64,000 nucleotides of DNA from Datnioides undecimradiatus (GCA_008933995.1 WARS01000032.1:930001-994000), one strand, 5' to 3'; positions 24,901-38,150 are shown, counted from the stretch's first letter. The notes: a model not told the origin generated them from the sequence alone. Numbers and translations: made by a program.

Positions 24901-25833
24901 CTTAAGTTTAGATTCAGGCAGTTAGGAGACCTTGGAGACAGCCTTGATCCCCAGGCTGTCCCTCACATGCTTATACTTTGAGACTCTGCTTATACTTTGC
25001 CACTGGGGAAGTGTGCATAGACATTATAATGACTGTGCAATGACAGCACAAGGCCTTATATGATATAAGTGCTGTAATAAGTACTTTCTAAATGAATTCC
25101 GAGTACTTACTGAATGACAGTGGAAAAATACAGTTTTCATTTCTCAAACTATGGTATGAATTCACTTTACTGGCTCCCCTGGCGTCAATGTATATGAGCC
25201 CATTTTCAGCACTTGGATTATAGAGAAACTTCCATCAAAAATAGAAGGAGAGCACAGTCCTCCCAGTGAATGAAGTTCATATCTGCATTGAGGAGACACT
25301 TTCATTCTGGGTTTCAAACTGGGTCCCTCTCAGCAATGAGCTTGATGGAAGAGCAAATATTACCCCAAGCGCCCCTCCTCCCATTCGATTCGGTCAATAT
25401 ACAGCACCAGTGGTGGCTGTAAGTGCAGGGAGCTCCCCATTGATCAGTAGTGGAACAGAATCCAGATCCAGCCAGCTGGGGCTGTTAGCTGGGGAAGCCG
25501 TGTTCTTTGCAGTGAGGTAATACCTCAGACATCTGCAGCAGGTTCTAATTATGCCAGAACAACTCAGTGTCTGGCTGTGTTTGGCTAGAGGAATAGCCAA
25601 CACAAGCCATTCTACTCTTCTCTGTGCGTAAGACATAAAGGCCAAGGGGATGCCCTCATACCGCCCAGCTTCGTCATCGGCTGAGTAAGAGAAAAAGAGC
25701 AAAGTTGCCTTATAAAAAGATATAAGATAATGATCATGAGATTATGCAAAGTATTTCTGGTCTTTATTGTTTTCTTTTGCATCAAGTTTTTGATGATTTA
25801 TATATAGTATATATTATTGTATGCCTGCTATAT

Positions 25834-25836
<3 letters not shown>
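18971..25836. other. Intergenic DNA with patches of complex sequence
   Basis: No gene was recognised. GC-richer, non-repetitive patches lie near 23680-23860, 24700-24960 and 25250-25690; the last has open frames on both strands (+ 25266-25520, - 25394-25702). Everything else is AT-rich with short A/T runs. Confidence 0.45.

Positions 25837-25867
<31 letters not shown>
25837..25867. repeat. (AT)n microsatellite
   Basis: Thirty-one bases of perfect alternating AT in a broader TATA-rich stretch (25800-25870). Confidence 0.95.
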
Positions 25868-25872
<5 letters not shown>

Positions 25873-26849
25873 CTATAATAAATAGATACAGGATTTTTTT
25901 AAATGTATTTGTATGTAGACCTTTTAACCTTTGACAGTGCCACAACACAAGGTGGTGCTACTGTATCTCCCTGTTCTGATGCTATGCCGTAGCATGCCTG
26001 CAACACAGCCAAACAGGCAAACAGGGTAAAGGCCATGTGTATAAGGTCTGAACTGTTTTATGATCTCGGCATCCAAACTGTCTTCCTGTAAGTGGGGAGT
26101 GATTAAGAGAGCCATCCTGTACTCAGACTACACTGCGTGTGGGGTAATGCAATTTAAGCTACAAGTTAGAGCTACATCACTTTTTTCATAGTTGATCCAA
26201 TTATTTTTGATCTTTATCCGCCCTCATAAAGGCATAGCATGGAAAATCTTTCATTTTTATCATTAAATTGATATTTCCTTGCATGTGGCTAAATTAAAGG
26301 TTAGTCAACAACGCTCCAGTCTTAAAATAAGATGGTAATAAGAGCAAAATTGCACTTTGCAGCGAAACCCCTGATTTGAGAAAGCTATAAACTATAAGTT
26401 GACAGTGATTAACACAAAAACATTTGCTGCTATAGTAACCGATAAGCACACTGCATAACAGAGATGCCTATGTTATGGGGCAGACATACCTGGCAATTAA
26501 GTTCAATCTGTTTTAATTGTTCTTCATGGAACAACTATAATTCTGCTTTATTAAAGAGCTGTAGATTTACAATCAGTCAGTTGAGAAGTTTGGTCTGGTA
26601 AACTTTGTAGGTCTTTCACAGAACTGTATGTTACAATATGTGCTGTGCATTTGCCCTCTTTGACCTCATCCAGCACATAGACATATGCACACAAGAACAC
26701 ATATGAACAACATGTGCCTGCAACACCTCCACATGCATATACTTGCTGCAGCTCAACAGTAGCTGCAAATGTAATCTTGACTTTTGATTACACATGCGGC
26801 AAAGTGGCTGACTAACCTCAAATCTCATCATTACCAGTGCTACAGGGGA

Positions 26850-27720
26850 CGAGAGAAAACCCTCTGTAGTCCCACCACAGAAATAGAGTGGTGACAGTTT
26901 AATGGTCTCCGAGCTCAGAGCACCACACCCTTGCCACTCTATATTAAAGACCCTACTCCCACCCCAGCACGTGACGTCAGGTGCCTGAACCTGCTCTGCA
27001 AAACTGAGATTGTTAATCTACAGAGGGGTAAAATTCCCTTTAACTGATGACATTACTGTGCGTGACTGCAAATGGAAATTTTGCAGCCCTCCATCACTGT
27101 CAAGGTTTCTAATACTAACATTTACTTCTCATTTATTTATGCTAATCAGTAACAACTGGATTTTTCTGTATTTTTTTAAAGTGATTTTGCAATTTGATAT
27201 GTCCAAATGATTAAAAGCTGGAAAGACACGTACAATTTTATCATGCTTTGGGAATTCTTTCTCTGCTGAGATGAGAAGCTCATTCCATCAAAATGAATTC
27301 TCTACGCCTGTCTCTGTCCCCTCTATCCACTCTGAATATTCATTAATTTTCCCCTTCAAGGCTTTTCCAAATAATATGACCACTTTTTCCTGTGCACTCA
27401 GCGAGCCGTCCGTATGGAGAATTACAACCCACAGACTTTCTGTCTCTCTAAGCCCCATATTCCACAACACGGGGACCTGGTTGAGACAAACTGTTGAAAG
27501 TTTGCTGGAGCCTCAGCAGCCTCTGTGGCCTGACAGTCTTTTGTGTGAGACACTCCAGATGGGATCCCACACTTGGAGCTGTTCTAATGACCGGCAGTAT
27601 CACCAGAACCAGAAGTGAAAACCTCTGAAGTGACAGAGAGGGAAGAAACATCATTAATAAGGATAATGAAGCAGATGGGTGCTCTAATGGGTGGCTGGAG
27701 TAAAAAAGTCAGTCAGAGGT
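26850..27720. promoter_or_regulatory. Candidate cis-regulatory island
   Basis: The complex sequence contains a dense motif cluster at 26968-26983: an E-box CACGTG, a full CRE TGACGTCA and an E-box CAGGTG overlap within 16 bp. A second part (27270-27720) contains GAATATTCATTAATTT (homeodomain/POU-like AT core) and is open on both strands for 180-350 nt without resembling a known protein. No promoter-associated first exon is apparent. An enhancer is an inference from motif content and texture. Confidence 0.35.
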
Positions 27721-28844
27721 GAAGGCATGGACTGTGCTGTTGGGAGACACTTGGATTTAGATACCAGATGCTTACAACAGCATGTTTTTGACCTTAAATA
27801 ACCACAGTAAACACATGTCAGATAACTTTATCAAGGGTGAGTCAATGAATATCATTCTCTTGATGGCACATGTAACAGTTTTTTATAATTTTTCAACAAG
27901 CAATAAGATTTTGTTTCAGCCAAAGTGGTCAGGGTCACAATGACAAAATCTTTGTATGACGTGACTTTAACATTGTTTGTTGGATAGTCAAAGTATTCAA
28001 TCAAAGGTCTTTTGGAAGATTAGCATCTTCAGTCTTTAAAGATTCTATTAGCAATGTTTTAGTGTTTTGACACACATGCACGTGCACATCCAATTCATAT
28101 ACTAGCCTCTTGCGCCCATCGACAGGTGGCACCCAGAAACGCAGCAATGTACCAGCAAAGGCAGGAAAGAGAAAGCCTCTTAGCAAGTAAACGTGGATGT
28201 AAGCAATGCAGGTTTCAGATGTTTTATGAGGGGAGGAAATGCACTCAAGACATTTGTTAGACCTCAAGGATACACAGAATGTGTGCTGGTGAGTAGTGCT
28301 GGATGTAAACAGAAACATTTTCTGTTTACAAGGAAACTCCGCAGGGCAAGTTAATTTGTCTCTGAAGTTTTGTTTCAAGGCCGGACTCAAATTAACCTGT
28401 TCTCCACAGATGTTTATTTCATGATTTTCCCAGCTGGAAGAATTGGAGAAAACATAAGATTTTATGAAAAGTGAAAGTATGGCACTTTGTATCCTAACTT
28501 ATTAGTTAGTTAGCATCACTCCTCAAGAACACTGTCTCCCCACAAACACTGTCTCTAACAGCTGTTAGAGCTGTTCATTCATCTATCCATTCCGCCTGTT
28601 GAAACCCAAAACCCAATTACTCATTGACATGGACGTTTCAACACTGTTTGCAATACTCCTCAACTGCTTAAACCATCTCCTTGTGTTAAATCCTTTTGAT
28701 TTTGTTTTGTAGGTTAATGTTCATATATCTGTTATTAGAGGGGTTACATTTTCCTGCAGAATCCTCGTTGCTGTCCAGATTGTTTGAGGGTTACCTCATT
28801 CTGCTAAGCTTTTTTCTATCAAATTTGTTATGGATGCTCAATAC
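27721..28844. other. Intergenic DNA, nothing recognised
   Basis: Mostly AT-rich. The minus-strand open frame at 28001-28390 (129 aa) has no motif and no neighbouring exon. Confidence 0.5.
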
Positions 28845-29150
28845 CTTAAAGCTATAGTGTAGGACTTATTTTTATCACTTTGTTAGTGAAACAAATTATA
28901 CAAACAGCTGACGGGAAGCTGACACCACTCTTCTTTACTGTAGCTATGGTTGCTTTCCCCTTCAGCTCTGGTGACCCGCTTTCCCCTTCAGCTCTGGTGA
29001 CCCGCTGGTTGACTACCTGTGCTCCATTGTGGGACTGTCACACCAGGCATCAGATTTTAAAACTTTATATATTTTGAAATACAGAGAGATCTGTTGGTGA
29101 TAGTTCTAAGCAACATTGGACTATTTATTAGAGTTCCTTCAATATAGCTT
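28845..29150. repeat. Possible interspersed repeat with internal 26-bp tandem duplication
   Basis: The block opens with AAAGCTATAGTGTAGGACTT and includes GGGACTGTCACACCAGGCAT. These phrases resemble a dispersed teleost repeat I have seen but cannot name. Within it, two perfect 26-bp copies run 28952-28977 and 28978-29003, with the start of a third. The tandem duplication is certain; the repeat family is not. Confidence 0.5.
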
Positions 29151-30904
29151 AACTGTAAGTGTTTCAATCTAAATTTGTCCTGGGATGATTTACATGTGAC
29201 AAGATTGTCACCCCAGTTCATAAGCTAATTCAGCTTTATAGGCACTTACTTTTAAGCCATGTCTTGTAAACAGTATGCCTTCACATTTTTAGCCCTGAGG
29301 CCAGGAGATAGACTCCTCTGAGAAGGGAAACAGTGTGTTGATACGCCCAGGGGCAGTGGAAAAAAAGGCCTGTGTGAACTGTCAGCACCAGATAGACACA
29401 GGAGCAGCTAATCTGCTCCCAGGCCACCATTCTCGACCATGTGCCACTTGCACTTTCACTGACCGACTTCCTCCATATGCACACAGAAGGAGGTGGAGAG
29501 GGTCTGGGTGTACCCGCAGCTGGAAATCCTGAGTATAGATATGCATGCATGAGGAGACGATTACCAAGCATCAGATGCAATTGAATTCTGGGAAACACAC
29601 TTCCTGGCGAGGGTCCCCCATTTGGAAAACCACTTTGAATACAGACTTAAGTGTGGCTCGCCTACAGATTGAAGACACAATGACATGTGAACACACAACG
29701 GTATTATCTCATTCTGTACACTGGGGGAGGTGTTGACATGCAGTTGTGTTTTAATTAAATATACTGTTTTCCAGACAATGGAAAATGGCTCATTTAATCA
29801 GCCACTCCTGGCTGAATGAAAAGAGCAAATAAAGGATTGTTTGCTCAGTGACTAATATTTGGAGATGGATTGAAGATGGATAGCTACGAAGGAGACCAAA
29901 CCCCATGATATCATATCCTTTACTGTAAATCTCATCCATAAAACTTACTTCACGATTCATTTGTGCAGAACAGAGTCTGTCTTGTCATTAAGACTGCAAA
30001 AATCTTTTGATTGTTGTTTGGTGATCAATACTAAAAAACACTTGATTTGGTCAAAGAGTGAAGTTGTCATGACTTCGAAGAGTATGATGTCATGTGTGGA
30101 TATCTTTTGTAATAATATGTCAATCACTTACAGCAAAATAAAGGAAAACAAGTCTAGAGGTGACATGATTTTGACTGCACCTGTTGCCATTCCACTGGAT
30201 GCATGGGGTGTTTTCCTTTTATCTTGACAGGTGCTGCCAGAGCATGACTCTGGGCCCTGTGTGGCTGACACAGTGACCTCATGGCTTCTGCTGCCCACAA
30301 GGCAGTCCAGGAGCTGGTCTGCAGACAGATCAAAGTGGGAATCATGCCCCACCAACAGAGATAAATACGCACTTCCTCTCTTCTCTTTCACACTGGTTTT
30401 TCCCACACTCCTCGAACCCCCATGCTGTAGCGAGGCCAGTTCAGAGGAAATGACAGACCACATCAAGCGGCTCACAGTTGCTTTGACAGGAGTGCTTGCA
30501 CCAGCCTTCAGGAGAGAGGGAGATGCTCTTGCATTCATAAGGGGGCTGTGAGTTATTTGTGTGTCTTTTGCAAATGTTGGCAATGGCAATACAGCTCATC
30601 CAAATGAAAATGGTTTTGTGCTCATTTCGAGCCATGCATGACCTACATACACCATATTCACACCAGATGGTGTAAAGGAATGCCATTAAAACTGTGCTCT
30701 TTTGTCTCTTTTTATACTGTAATCAACCCTAATTTGGTTCAGTTGCACCAATGGCATTTCATTAATTATTCTGTTTGTGCTCCACCCTCTACTTGCAGAA
30801 ATCTAAAATTTAGAAACAAATTCACTTAAGTGCATAGAAAAAGGGCTGAAGTAGAAGATAGTGAAAATTAGGTTTTGTTTATTTCTTTATAATGGACATT
30901 ATCA
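29151..30904. other. Intergenic DNA with complex patches
   Basis: No gene was recognised. More complex patches at 29280-29560 and 30170-30550 give overlapping open frames on both strands (for example - 30128-30589, 153 aa), which argues for composition or conserved non-coding sequence, not coding. Confidence 0.4.
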
Positions 30905-31375
30905 AAACAGTTCATTAGAAGAACAGACCCCTGACATAATGTTTGTGTCTGCTTTCCTTCCAAAAGTTTGATGAGAGGATTGATACTACTCACCTATCTG
31001 TTGGTTAAAAATTAAGCTAAATCCAGGACAGGCTTAGCTTTACAATGCCTAGCAATAGACTGGACAGGGCTAGCCTGTGTCCAAAAGTGCGAAAAAAGAC
31101 AATCAGCACCAACTTGTTTGTTTAATGTATACAAATAAAACAAAAAAGTTACGTGCAAAGGCCAAGAAATAGTCTAGCACATAATTCACATAATCTCTAC
31201 AACGCACTGTTTTTTAGCCAGGCTAGCTGTCTCCTCCTGCTGCCAGTCTTCAAGGTAAGTGACTGCTGGCTCTAGCTTTGAGCATACAGACATGAAAGCA
31301 GCAAAGATCTTCACATTTCACTCCCTACAAGAAATTGAATGAGAATTGTTCCCAGTGCAATTATTCCTTTGAGCT
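30905..31375. repeat. Degraded palindromic MITE-like element, copy 1
   Basis: The left part reads GATGAGAGGATTGATACTAC and the right part TACAGACATGAAAGCAGCAA, then TTATTCCTTTGAG. Between them are GGACAGGGCTAGCCTGTG, TTGTTTGTTTAATGTATACA, AAATAGTCTAGCACATAA and AGCCAGGCTAGCTGTCTCC. This order, with the second half a rough reverse complement of the first, is a common teleost foldback element. No transposase is encoded, so it is nonautonomous. Compare the copy at 37273-37895. Confidence 0.65.
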
Positions 31376-32521
31376 GCAGTCTTATTACATGTGGGATACT
31401 TTATTTTAAATAACACCATTAACTGAACATTTGCTGTTTGTGTAACCCACGAATTCCCTGACACTTTTTAAATAATTTATTGACTTGACCCATTCGTTAG
31501 TTGACTGATGTTCTTCCCACTGAGTGGCATATCACTGGCAAATACCTTCCTAATGGCTTAGTTTTACTGCCTATGAGGCTGCTGGCTGTTCCTAGGCATT
31601 GCAATGTTGCACACCAGAGTGCATTTAAAATAGCATATAAATCCTGCACTCATTTGAGCCTTATAGACTTGATGAGCCTTTGTGGAAATTTGAATCTTGG
31701 CAAACTGGTGCTAAACAAGAACCTCTGCAAAATGAATAATGATTGATTTTCTTCTTCCAAGGTCTACAGTCATTTTATTATCCTTCTTTATTTTCTCCAA
31801 GTGTCCATCACAAACGTCTTCACTATAGACATGCCTCTGTCCTTGACGTCAAGAAACAGTAGCTCAGAAACAACTTGTTTTTGTGGGTTTGGCCTTGATA
31901 CTTACCTGTTTCCTCAATCTGTGTCATGCAACAAAAGTCCCTCTCATTTTGAGCTACTTGTGGTGTAAATCAAGCACACTTCCAGCCAACGTTTCACTAA
32001 CATGATCCTTCTGAGACATGCACTTGTCATGGCAAAATATGGCAGTTGCAAGGAAAACCTCTCCTCAAGCAATGAATTATGTTTGGGCATTCCCTGAACA
32101 GCAGCTGTTTATATTTTCTTGGGGGGATATGCAAGGCCACCCAAAACAAAATTGTGTAATGTTATATTATTCCACTGCTTTACTACAAACAGGAGAAAAT
32201 GCCAGATCCTCCTAATAGGGCTGTGCTGCTTTTCCAGTTTTCTGCTCTATTTTATGCTTCTCTTCAGGAAATCCACCCATGCTCATAAGTTTCTCCACCT
32301 GTTTGGAAATATCTTTGAATCGTTTCTGGTCCCTGTGAAGGATCATAAGCGAGGCCCTTAATGAGCAAATAAAGTTTGGCAATGGTTTGCACCCAAAATC
32401 GGGGAGAATGAATCACCCTGCAGATTCATCTTCTGCAACATCTAATATTATTGTGATTCATGTAGACATGTCAAAGGGAACCAGTGGGAGAATGGGAGAA
32501 CTGAGCCTTGATGTCCCGTAG
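31376..32521. other. Intergenic DNA, nothing recognised
   Basis: AT-rich; no exon-like segment or repeat family recognised. Confidence 0.5.
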
Positions 32522-32587
32522 CCGAGTCCAGCTCCATTAAAACTTACTGAACAACCGAGTCCAGTTCCATTAAATCTAACTGAACAT
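32522..32587. repeat. Diverged 33-bp tandem duplication
   Basis: Two adjacent 33-bp units each begin CCGAGTCCAG and end with a CTGAACA motif (32522-32554 and 32555-32587), with a few substitutions between them. Confidence 0.85.
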
Positions 32588-32802
32588 TTAATATTTGTAC
32601 ACTCAAGAACTGCACTGCTTATGGCCGGAACAGATTTGAGAGGAGTGAATTTGCCCCATATTGACAGTACAATTTCTAAAAACCTTCTAGTCCAATTTAA
32701 GATAATGTCTTTTGACATAGATTGAAGCACACTTAGAACCCAAAACATAACATCATCTTTTTGGAACAAAACTAATGTAATTAATGTAATCTTGCTATGA
32801 TT

Positions 32803-32813
32803 GGGGGGGGGGG
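32803..32813 (+). repeat. Poly(G) tract
   Basis: Eleven consecutive G residues in otherwise AT-rich DNA. Confidence 0.9.
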
Positions 32814-32854
32814 ACTGTATATAAAACAGTTGCCAGATACAATTGCTGTGAAAT

Positions 32855-33500
32855 TTTTGTGGCATGTCTCAAGTCAAGTTTGAAATCCAAAGTCCAAATC
32901 AAGTCACAAGTTCTCACCAAATTCAGCTTCAAATTTGTTAGGTCAGTAAATGCAGTACTTGCAGCCTGGCGTGAGAGTTGGGTTGAAAACAGCAATGGAA
33001 AGGTTAGCCTTGATTGAAAGTACTGCAAAGAACGTCACTGAAGGCTTTAATTGATGGAATCGCTGTAGCAAGAGTTGTATTTACCATTTAATGACACTGA
33101 CAGTCTGGTCACATGGTGTGCAGATCTGACTGGTTGAAGTTAGCCTTTGATAGCTTCTATGGTCTTGTGTAACAAACCCTCTTACCATCACTTTATGTCT
33201 TTGCACTATTCACAGTTCCTATGGCTTCTAGAGGGCTTTGTCACTTGCACAAAAAATATATTGCTCATATTACTAATGCTGTTTTAGTCGGGAGAACAGT
33301 TTTGCAAAATTAGACTGCATTAAACTCCAATTCCCCTCACTGGGACATGTTTAAAACTGTATATTCAAGTTGTATGATATTGCAAGACCTGCTTGTTTTG
33401 CCAAAGTCTCAAAAAAAAAAATCTAATCTCAATGAAGTAAAATCTAAGTGAAGTCTCATGTCCTCATCATTACAAATTAAGTCCATTAGGTCCAAGTTAA
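32855..33500. repeat. AAGTC-rich dispersed repeat, diverged
   Basis: The ends carry irregular AAGTC/AAGTT periodicity (TCTCAAGTCAAGTTTG at 32867 onward; AAGTGAAGTCTCATGTCC near 33450), like a common teleost repeat built from AAGTC units. The middle section is AT-rich and may be unrelated DNA, so the boundaries are rough. Confidence 0.4.
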
Positions 33501-36500
33501 TAGTTCTGAAAACACCATCTATGCTTGCATAAATTCATGACATGATTGGCAACTGAGTGGTGTACATGTTATGTGACTTTACCAAAATGCAGATATATCT
33601 CATTTGTTTTGATTCCTGCGCATTGCAAGCTTTTTAAAACCACTGGGAACTGTACCTCTGCCAGCCAGGTTTAAGCCATGGGAGCAGAGCAGCTGCCTTA
33701 GCTACAAGATGTGGAGGGATACCAGGAGTATGTCTGGCCAAAGAAAAACAGGTGGCTGGACAAGTGTAAATTGCTGCTGGCAATAACTGAAGGACTTCAA
33801 GGCTGGGTGGGAGATGTCCAAGGAGACAAGGTATTCAAGATAGGACCATGGCCTCGTCGATATATGGTATTATATAGGACAGTGGCACAGGTCACACTGA
33901 TGCCCTCTGTTTCATAATTTTTAACTGCACACAGTCCACTTGACTAATTGGTCTAATGTCATGTCACTGTTCATAATCAAAGTGTACCAAGAACCTCAAC
34001 CTCAGCTACGTCTTTGTCAGTGTCAGTGTCAGGGGAATGTCAGAGAAAAAAAGTGCCAGGGCTTTTTAGCAATCTGTTTGTTTATTTTTCTTTCAGTTCC
34101 TTTGTGGCTCTTTTAAAGCTTTTGGCAAAGGATGATTCCGCCTGGCAGGCCCCCTCCTCTCTACCGCACACCTTCCCTCTTGCCATCCGTAATTACCACA
34201 CTGTTCGAGTCCTAGCCTGTCCAAAAGCCACTGCAGGTCTGATTTTTTTGGCTTGGCTCTTCTCTGACATGCCTGGGAAGGGCAAGGAAAGGAAATGGGT
34301 GGACCAGCCGCTCTCCGTTCCCCCAGAGCAGGCCTGGGAGAAGCCAGCCCAGTGTTTTTCAACTCGGCCGAGCTTGTAAGGGAGCACAGCCCATCTGGTT
34401 CTAATAAATCCTCCATGCGGCTTTGCAACTGGAATTGCCTGACCTGTTTGGGGACGTGATCACTGATACAGTCATTTTGCAAAACAACAGGGAAGAGCTT
34501 GAGAGCAGTTGTGAACGTCAACCGACTTGTGGTCCCCAAACATGTTTGTGCTCTGAGAAAGAGCAAAGCTCACACTAAGCAGACCTCCAGAAAGGCTACG
34601 GGGCTAGGTGATGGATGTGTGGTGTAAGGGTGACCATAAATATGCATTCCTGCCAACGGTGGGCAGTGTGTCACTGTTTCTTGCTTCATGACTCCTGGTA
34701 ATTTATCAAACACAGACTAAGAGGTCACGGTTAGACCAACACTAATTTTTATAATGAGTCTTAAGTGCTCAATTAGCCAATCTGTGATTTTATTGCTATC
34801 ATGCAAGTATTAGGTCAAGGACATCTAATTGGCATGACCCATGCAATATATAGTAGAAGTATAAAAACACTTTCCTGCCATAAACATGGAAGATAAAATA
34901 GAATTGAAAAACTGATTATTATCATTTTTACCTCTGTAACACCAGAACAGTAAATCCATTTTACTGTGTGAATGAATGGTAGTATGGGCAGACCAAAACA
35001 ACACACTACACCGTCTATAGCTTGCCAGATCATTAGGTCATGCAGTGCTATGTTGGTAATGTCTGCCTCCCGATCCCAGGCATATATTTATGACCTGTTG
35101 GCTGCAAGAGTCCTGCTGACTCGCGCTTATGAGGTCAAAGCCATCAAAGTGACCTCACCATCAGAGACAACACAACATCTGTCCTCATCTTTCACACCTT
35201 CAGTGGCTGGGTTTCCTCAGACCTCCCTGCCTCTCCCAGCGCTCACTTCCCTCTAATTAGAAACAGTTTGATTTAGCACTCTCAACACGGTAGATAAAAT
35301 AACAGGAGTCAAGCCTATTAAGACTTAACAGGGAAAAATTTACAGCAGCCATGTTTTACAGATTGGCGTAATGCATTTAAAATAACATTCGTAATCAGAA
35401 AAGACCTAATTCACTTTTCACATGATGTGAAAATAGAAGGAACAGTTGTTATCTTCCAATATAAGCTTGTCCACTCTGTCTGGTGACATTTGACTGCCAA
35501 AGCTTGTGTGGAATGTGTAGGATTCAATGGCAGCGCTTATTTCCCTTTCAAGAACACATCTAATGTAAGAACAGTAGCCATCTCCGTCCTTATATTTGGT
35601 TTTTTTAGGGAAGAGGCAGCATCTTAAAACGCAAGGCATGTGACGCAAGTGTCAATCAGATGTATATTAATAATATTAGCAACAATAATGATACAATATC
35701 CCACAGGTATTATCCTGTAATTAAAATGGGTAATAATAGGATTTGGGTGGGGGTTTAGAGCAGGAGACCACACATTGGGTAAGCTTGTATTGTACATGCT
35801 TAATCTGATTAAAACTTTAAATGTGATTATGAAAAGAGTGACACAGACTTCACAGGAGTGTTGACATCCACCAGGTTTGTTCTTACAGTCCCTCCTGATA
35901 GGGCAGGGCTATTAATGTTACCATAATTCTCCTCACTGCAGCTTTAAGAGACATTTTTTGGAGGATTTACACTCCAACATGGGCTGACAGAGAGTTAGTG
36001 AGCTGCTGGTATGGATTTGCACATCTGTTACTGGATCATTTGGGTTCAGTAAAACATTGCAAAGTGTAATAGGACTTTGCGCTTTAAGGCAAGGGAGTCC
36101 ACCTATATGATTCATCTGAAATTGATGAGGACGGGCCTTTGTTATTGCTGATTTCTGGGGCTGAATCATACTGGGTTGGTGTTTGGTGTTACCTACATTA
36201 ATTAATGTGACAAGGGCCTTTCCTGGCAACTTTATCTAACAGCAGACACGACTATTACGTCACCTGAAGAAGTCATGCAGCTCATTGTCAAACACCCTCT
36301 GATCTACAGGGACGTGAAATTAGTTGAATTTTTTTTTTTTTTCCCCCTTTATACCAAATGGTACAACAGCTACAAGTCTAACACTGTGGTAAATTCAAAA
36401 CAGCCAACCAAGAACTTCACTCCACATTGTCCATGCATTTTTCTGTGAAGTCTGTGATATTGACCACCCCTTGACTTTTAAAGGAGACACCCATCATCAC

Positions 36501-37272
36501 AACCTGACAGGCAATGAACAAAGCCTCTCATTCCTTCCCTGTTATCTGTTCATTAGCTATGCACCAAATTCTTTCTTGTGGCCTTTTTGTTCATTTTGTT
36601 CATTGCACCTTTGGCCTTTGCAGCATGTCTCATGGAGAAAATTCATGCCTCTTTCCTTGAGTTTGTGTCATGGAAGTCTGCTATAATAAATTGCCTTAGC
36701 ACAGTGGTAATAACAGAAACATCTGAGGGCCACATGGGATGCAACAAACCCCTTTGCCTCTTGAACAAAGAAATTAGAATTCATTTCTGCCACAAGATAG
36801 CACAATATATTTAGAAAAAAAGGTGCCTGTTTCACTGCAACACACCAATATGTGGGGTTTTTTTCCTCCTTTCTTCCAGGAAAGAAACCTTTATCTTGAG
36901 AAGGTGACATGAAAAGTATAACACCTGGTATATATCAGTAAATTGAAGGGAGGAAAGGGAAAGCCATATGTCCACCTTCAGTCTTCAAAGAAGCCAGAAT
37001 GTGTATCTAAGTGCATTTGAAGATTGAAACAATCCAAAAAGGAAATTTATCACTGAGCTGAAATTTCTGGGCTCTTAAGGATTTAGTTTCATAAACATTG
37101 CATGCTGAATGTTTTTCAGCTCAGACTGATGCCATTTGAGCTCAGGCATCTGCAACTGTCAGGAAATTTTCTGTGTATTTTCCAAAGTGATTCAAGAGTT
37201 TCTGTAATAGTTTTAATACATTGATCATGTCTGTCTTTACACGCACTCAAACTGAGTGTAATCATTAAAACT
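33501..37272. other. Intergenic DNA with one GC-rich patch
   Basis: The patch at 34090-34600 is GC-rich and open on both strands (+ 34014-34379, - 34093-34566); neither translation resembles a protein family I know. A second complex patch lies at 34970-35250. The rest is AT-rich, including a T-run followed by C-run near 36330-36350. Confidence 0.4.
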
Positions 37273-37784
37273 GTTAAAGGAATAGTTTTAAACTATGGAA
37301 AATGTCTCTATTCACTTTCTTGTCAACGGTCATTTTCATTGAAAAGTTCGATATCACTCTCATGTATGTATGGTGAATATGAGCTGCAGCCCCAAGTTAG
37401 ATTAGTTGAGCAAAAAGACTGTGGGAAACATCTACCAGAACTCCTAAAGTTTATATATTAACACACCATGTCTTGTTCATTTAGTTCATACAAAAATCAA
37501 AACTGCTTGTTTACTACATGTGCTGGACTAGTTCTTGCATGGGCACACTGATCTCTTGGAGACTCGTTCACCCTGCTAAAGATACAAGTCTCCAGAAAGT
37601 CCTCTCATACCTTTATAACTTAACATTTCATTTTTTTCATCATATAATTTTGTGTTAATATAAAATATGTTAGCTTGCATCGAAAAAGGCAGTTTTTGTT
37701 TCTATCGGACAAAGCCAGGCTAGCTTTACCCCACTGCCTACAGTCTAATGCTAAGATCATCTGCTAGCTGTGGTTTTATATGTA

Positions 37785-37815
<31 letters not shown>

Positions 37816-37895
37816 AGGGTGGCATCAATTTTATCTAACTCTCAGCAAGAAAGAAAGTTAGCTTTTCTTTAACATTCAAACTATTTATGTGAAAT
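37273..37895. repeat. Palindromic MITE-like element, copy 2 (near full length)
   Basis: The element starts GTTAAAGGAATAGTTTTAAA and ends with the approximate complement (TTAACATTCAAACTATTTAT). The arms carry CTCTCATGTATGTATGG, GCCAGGCTAGCTTTACCCC and CTAACTCTCAGCAAGAAAG, the same phrases in inverted order on the two sides of a centre near 37575. No coding capacity is present. A (CA)n tract interrupts the right arm. It belongs to the same family as 30905-31375. Confidence 0.75.
37787..37815. repeat. (AC)n microsatellite inside the MITE
   Basis: Twenty-nine bases of perfect AC lie within the right arm of the palindromic element, replacing part of the arm that pairs near CTCTCATGTATGTATGG. Confidence 0.95.
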
Positions 37896-38150
37896 ATAAT
37901 CATGTCATATTTGGGATAAAGTTTGGATTATGGTGCTGTGATCTGGACTCCCCATTAGTAAAACAGGCTGGGCATAAAACTTCTCGCTGGCTATCCAGTT
38001 TCCTCCTCGTGGTCCACCAACTGCGATGTGATGTTGATAGGATTTTTAATGTTCTTCCTGTCTCATAGTCTGCTCCCATGAATCATGCCCACTGCAGTAG
38101 GCTATCCGGACGGTGAGGTGTCGTTTCATAATAAATAACATGTGCACTGG

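Noticed and set aside
30128-30589. 153-aa minus-strand frame
   Set aside because: It overlaps an open plus-strand frame of similar length, with no homology and no splice partners.
34014-34566. Overlapping open frames of 121 aa (+) and 157 aa (-)
   Set aside because: Both strands are open because the patch is GC-rich. Neither peptide has a recognisable domain or a credible splice partner.
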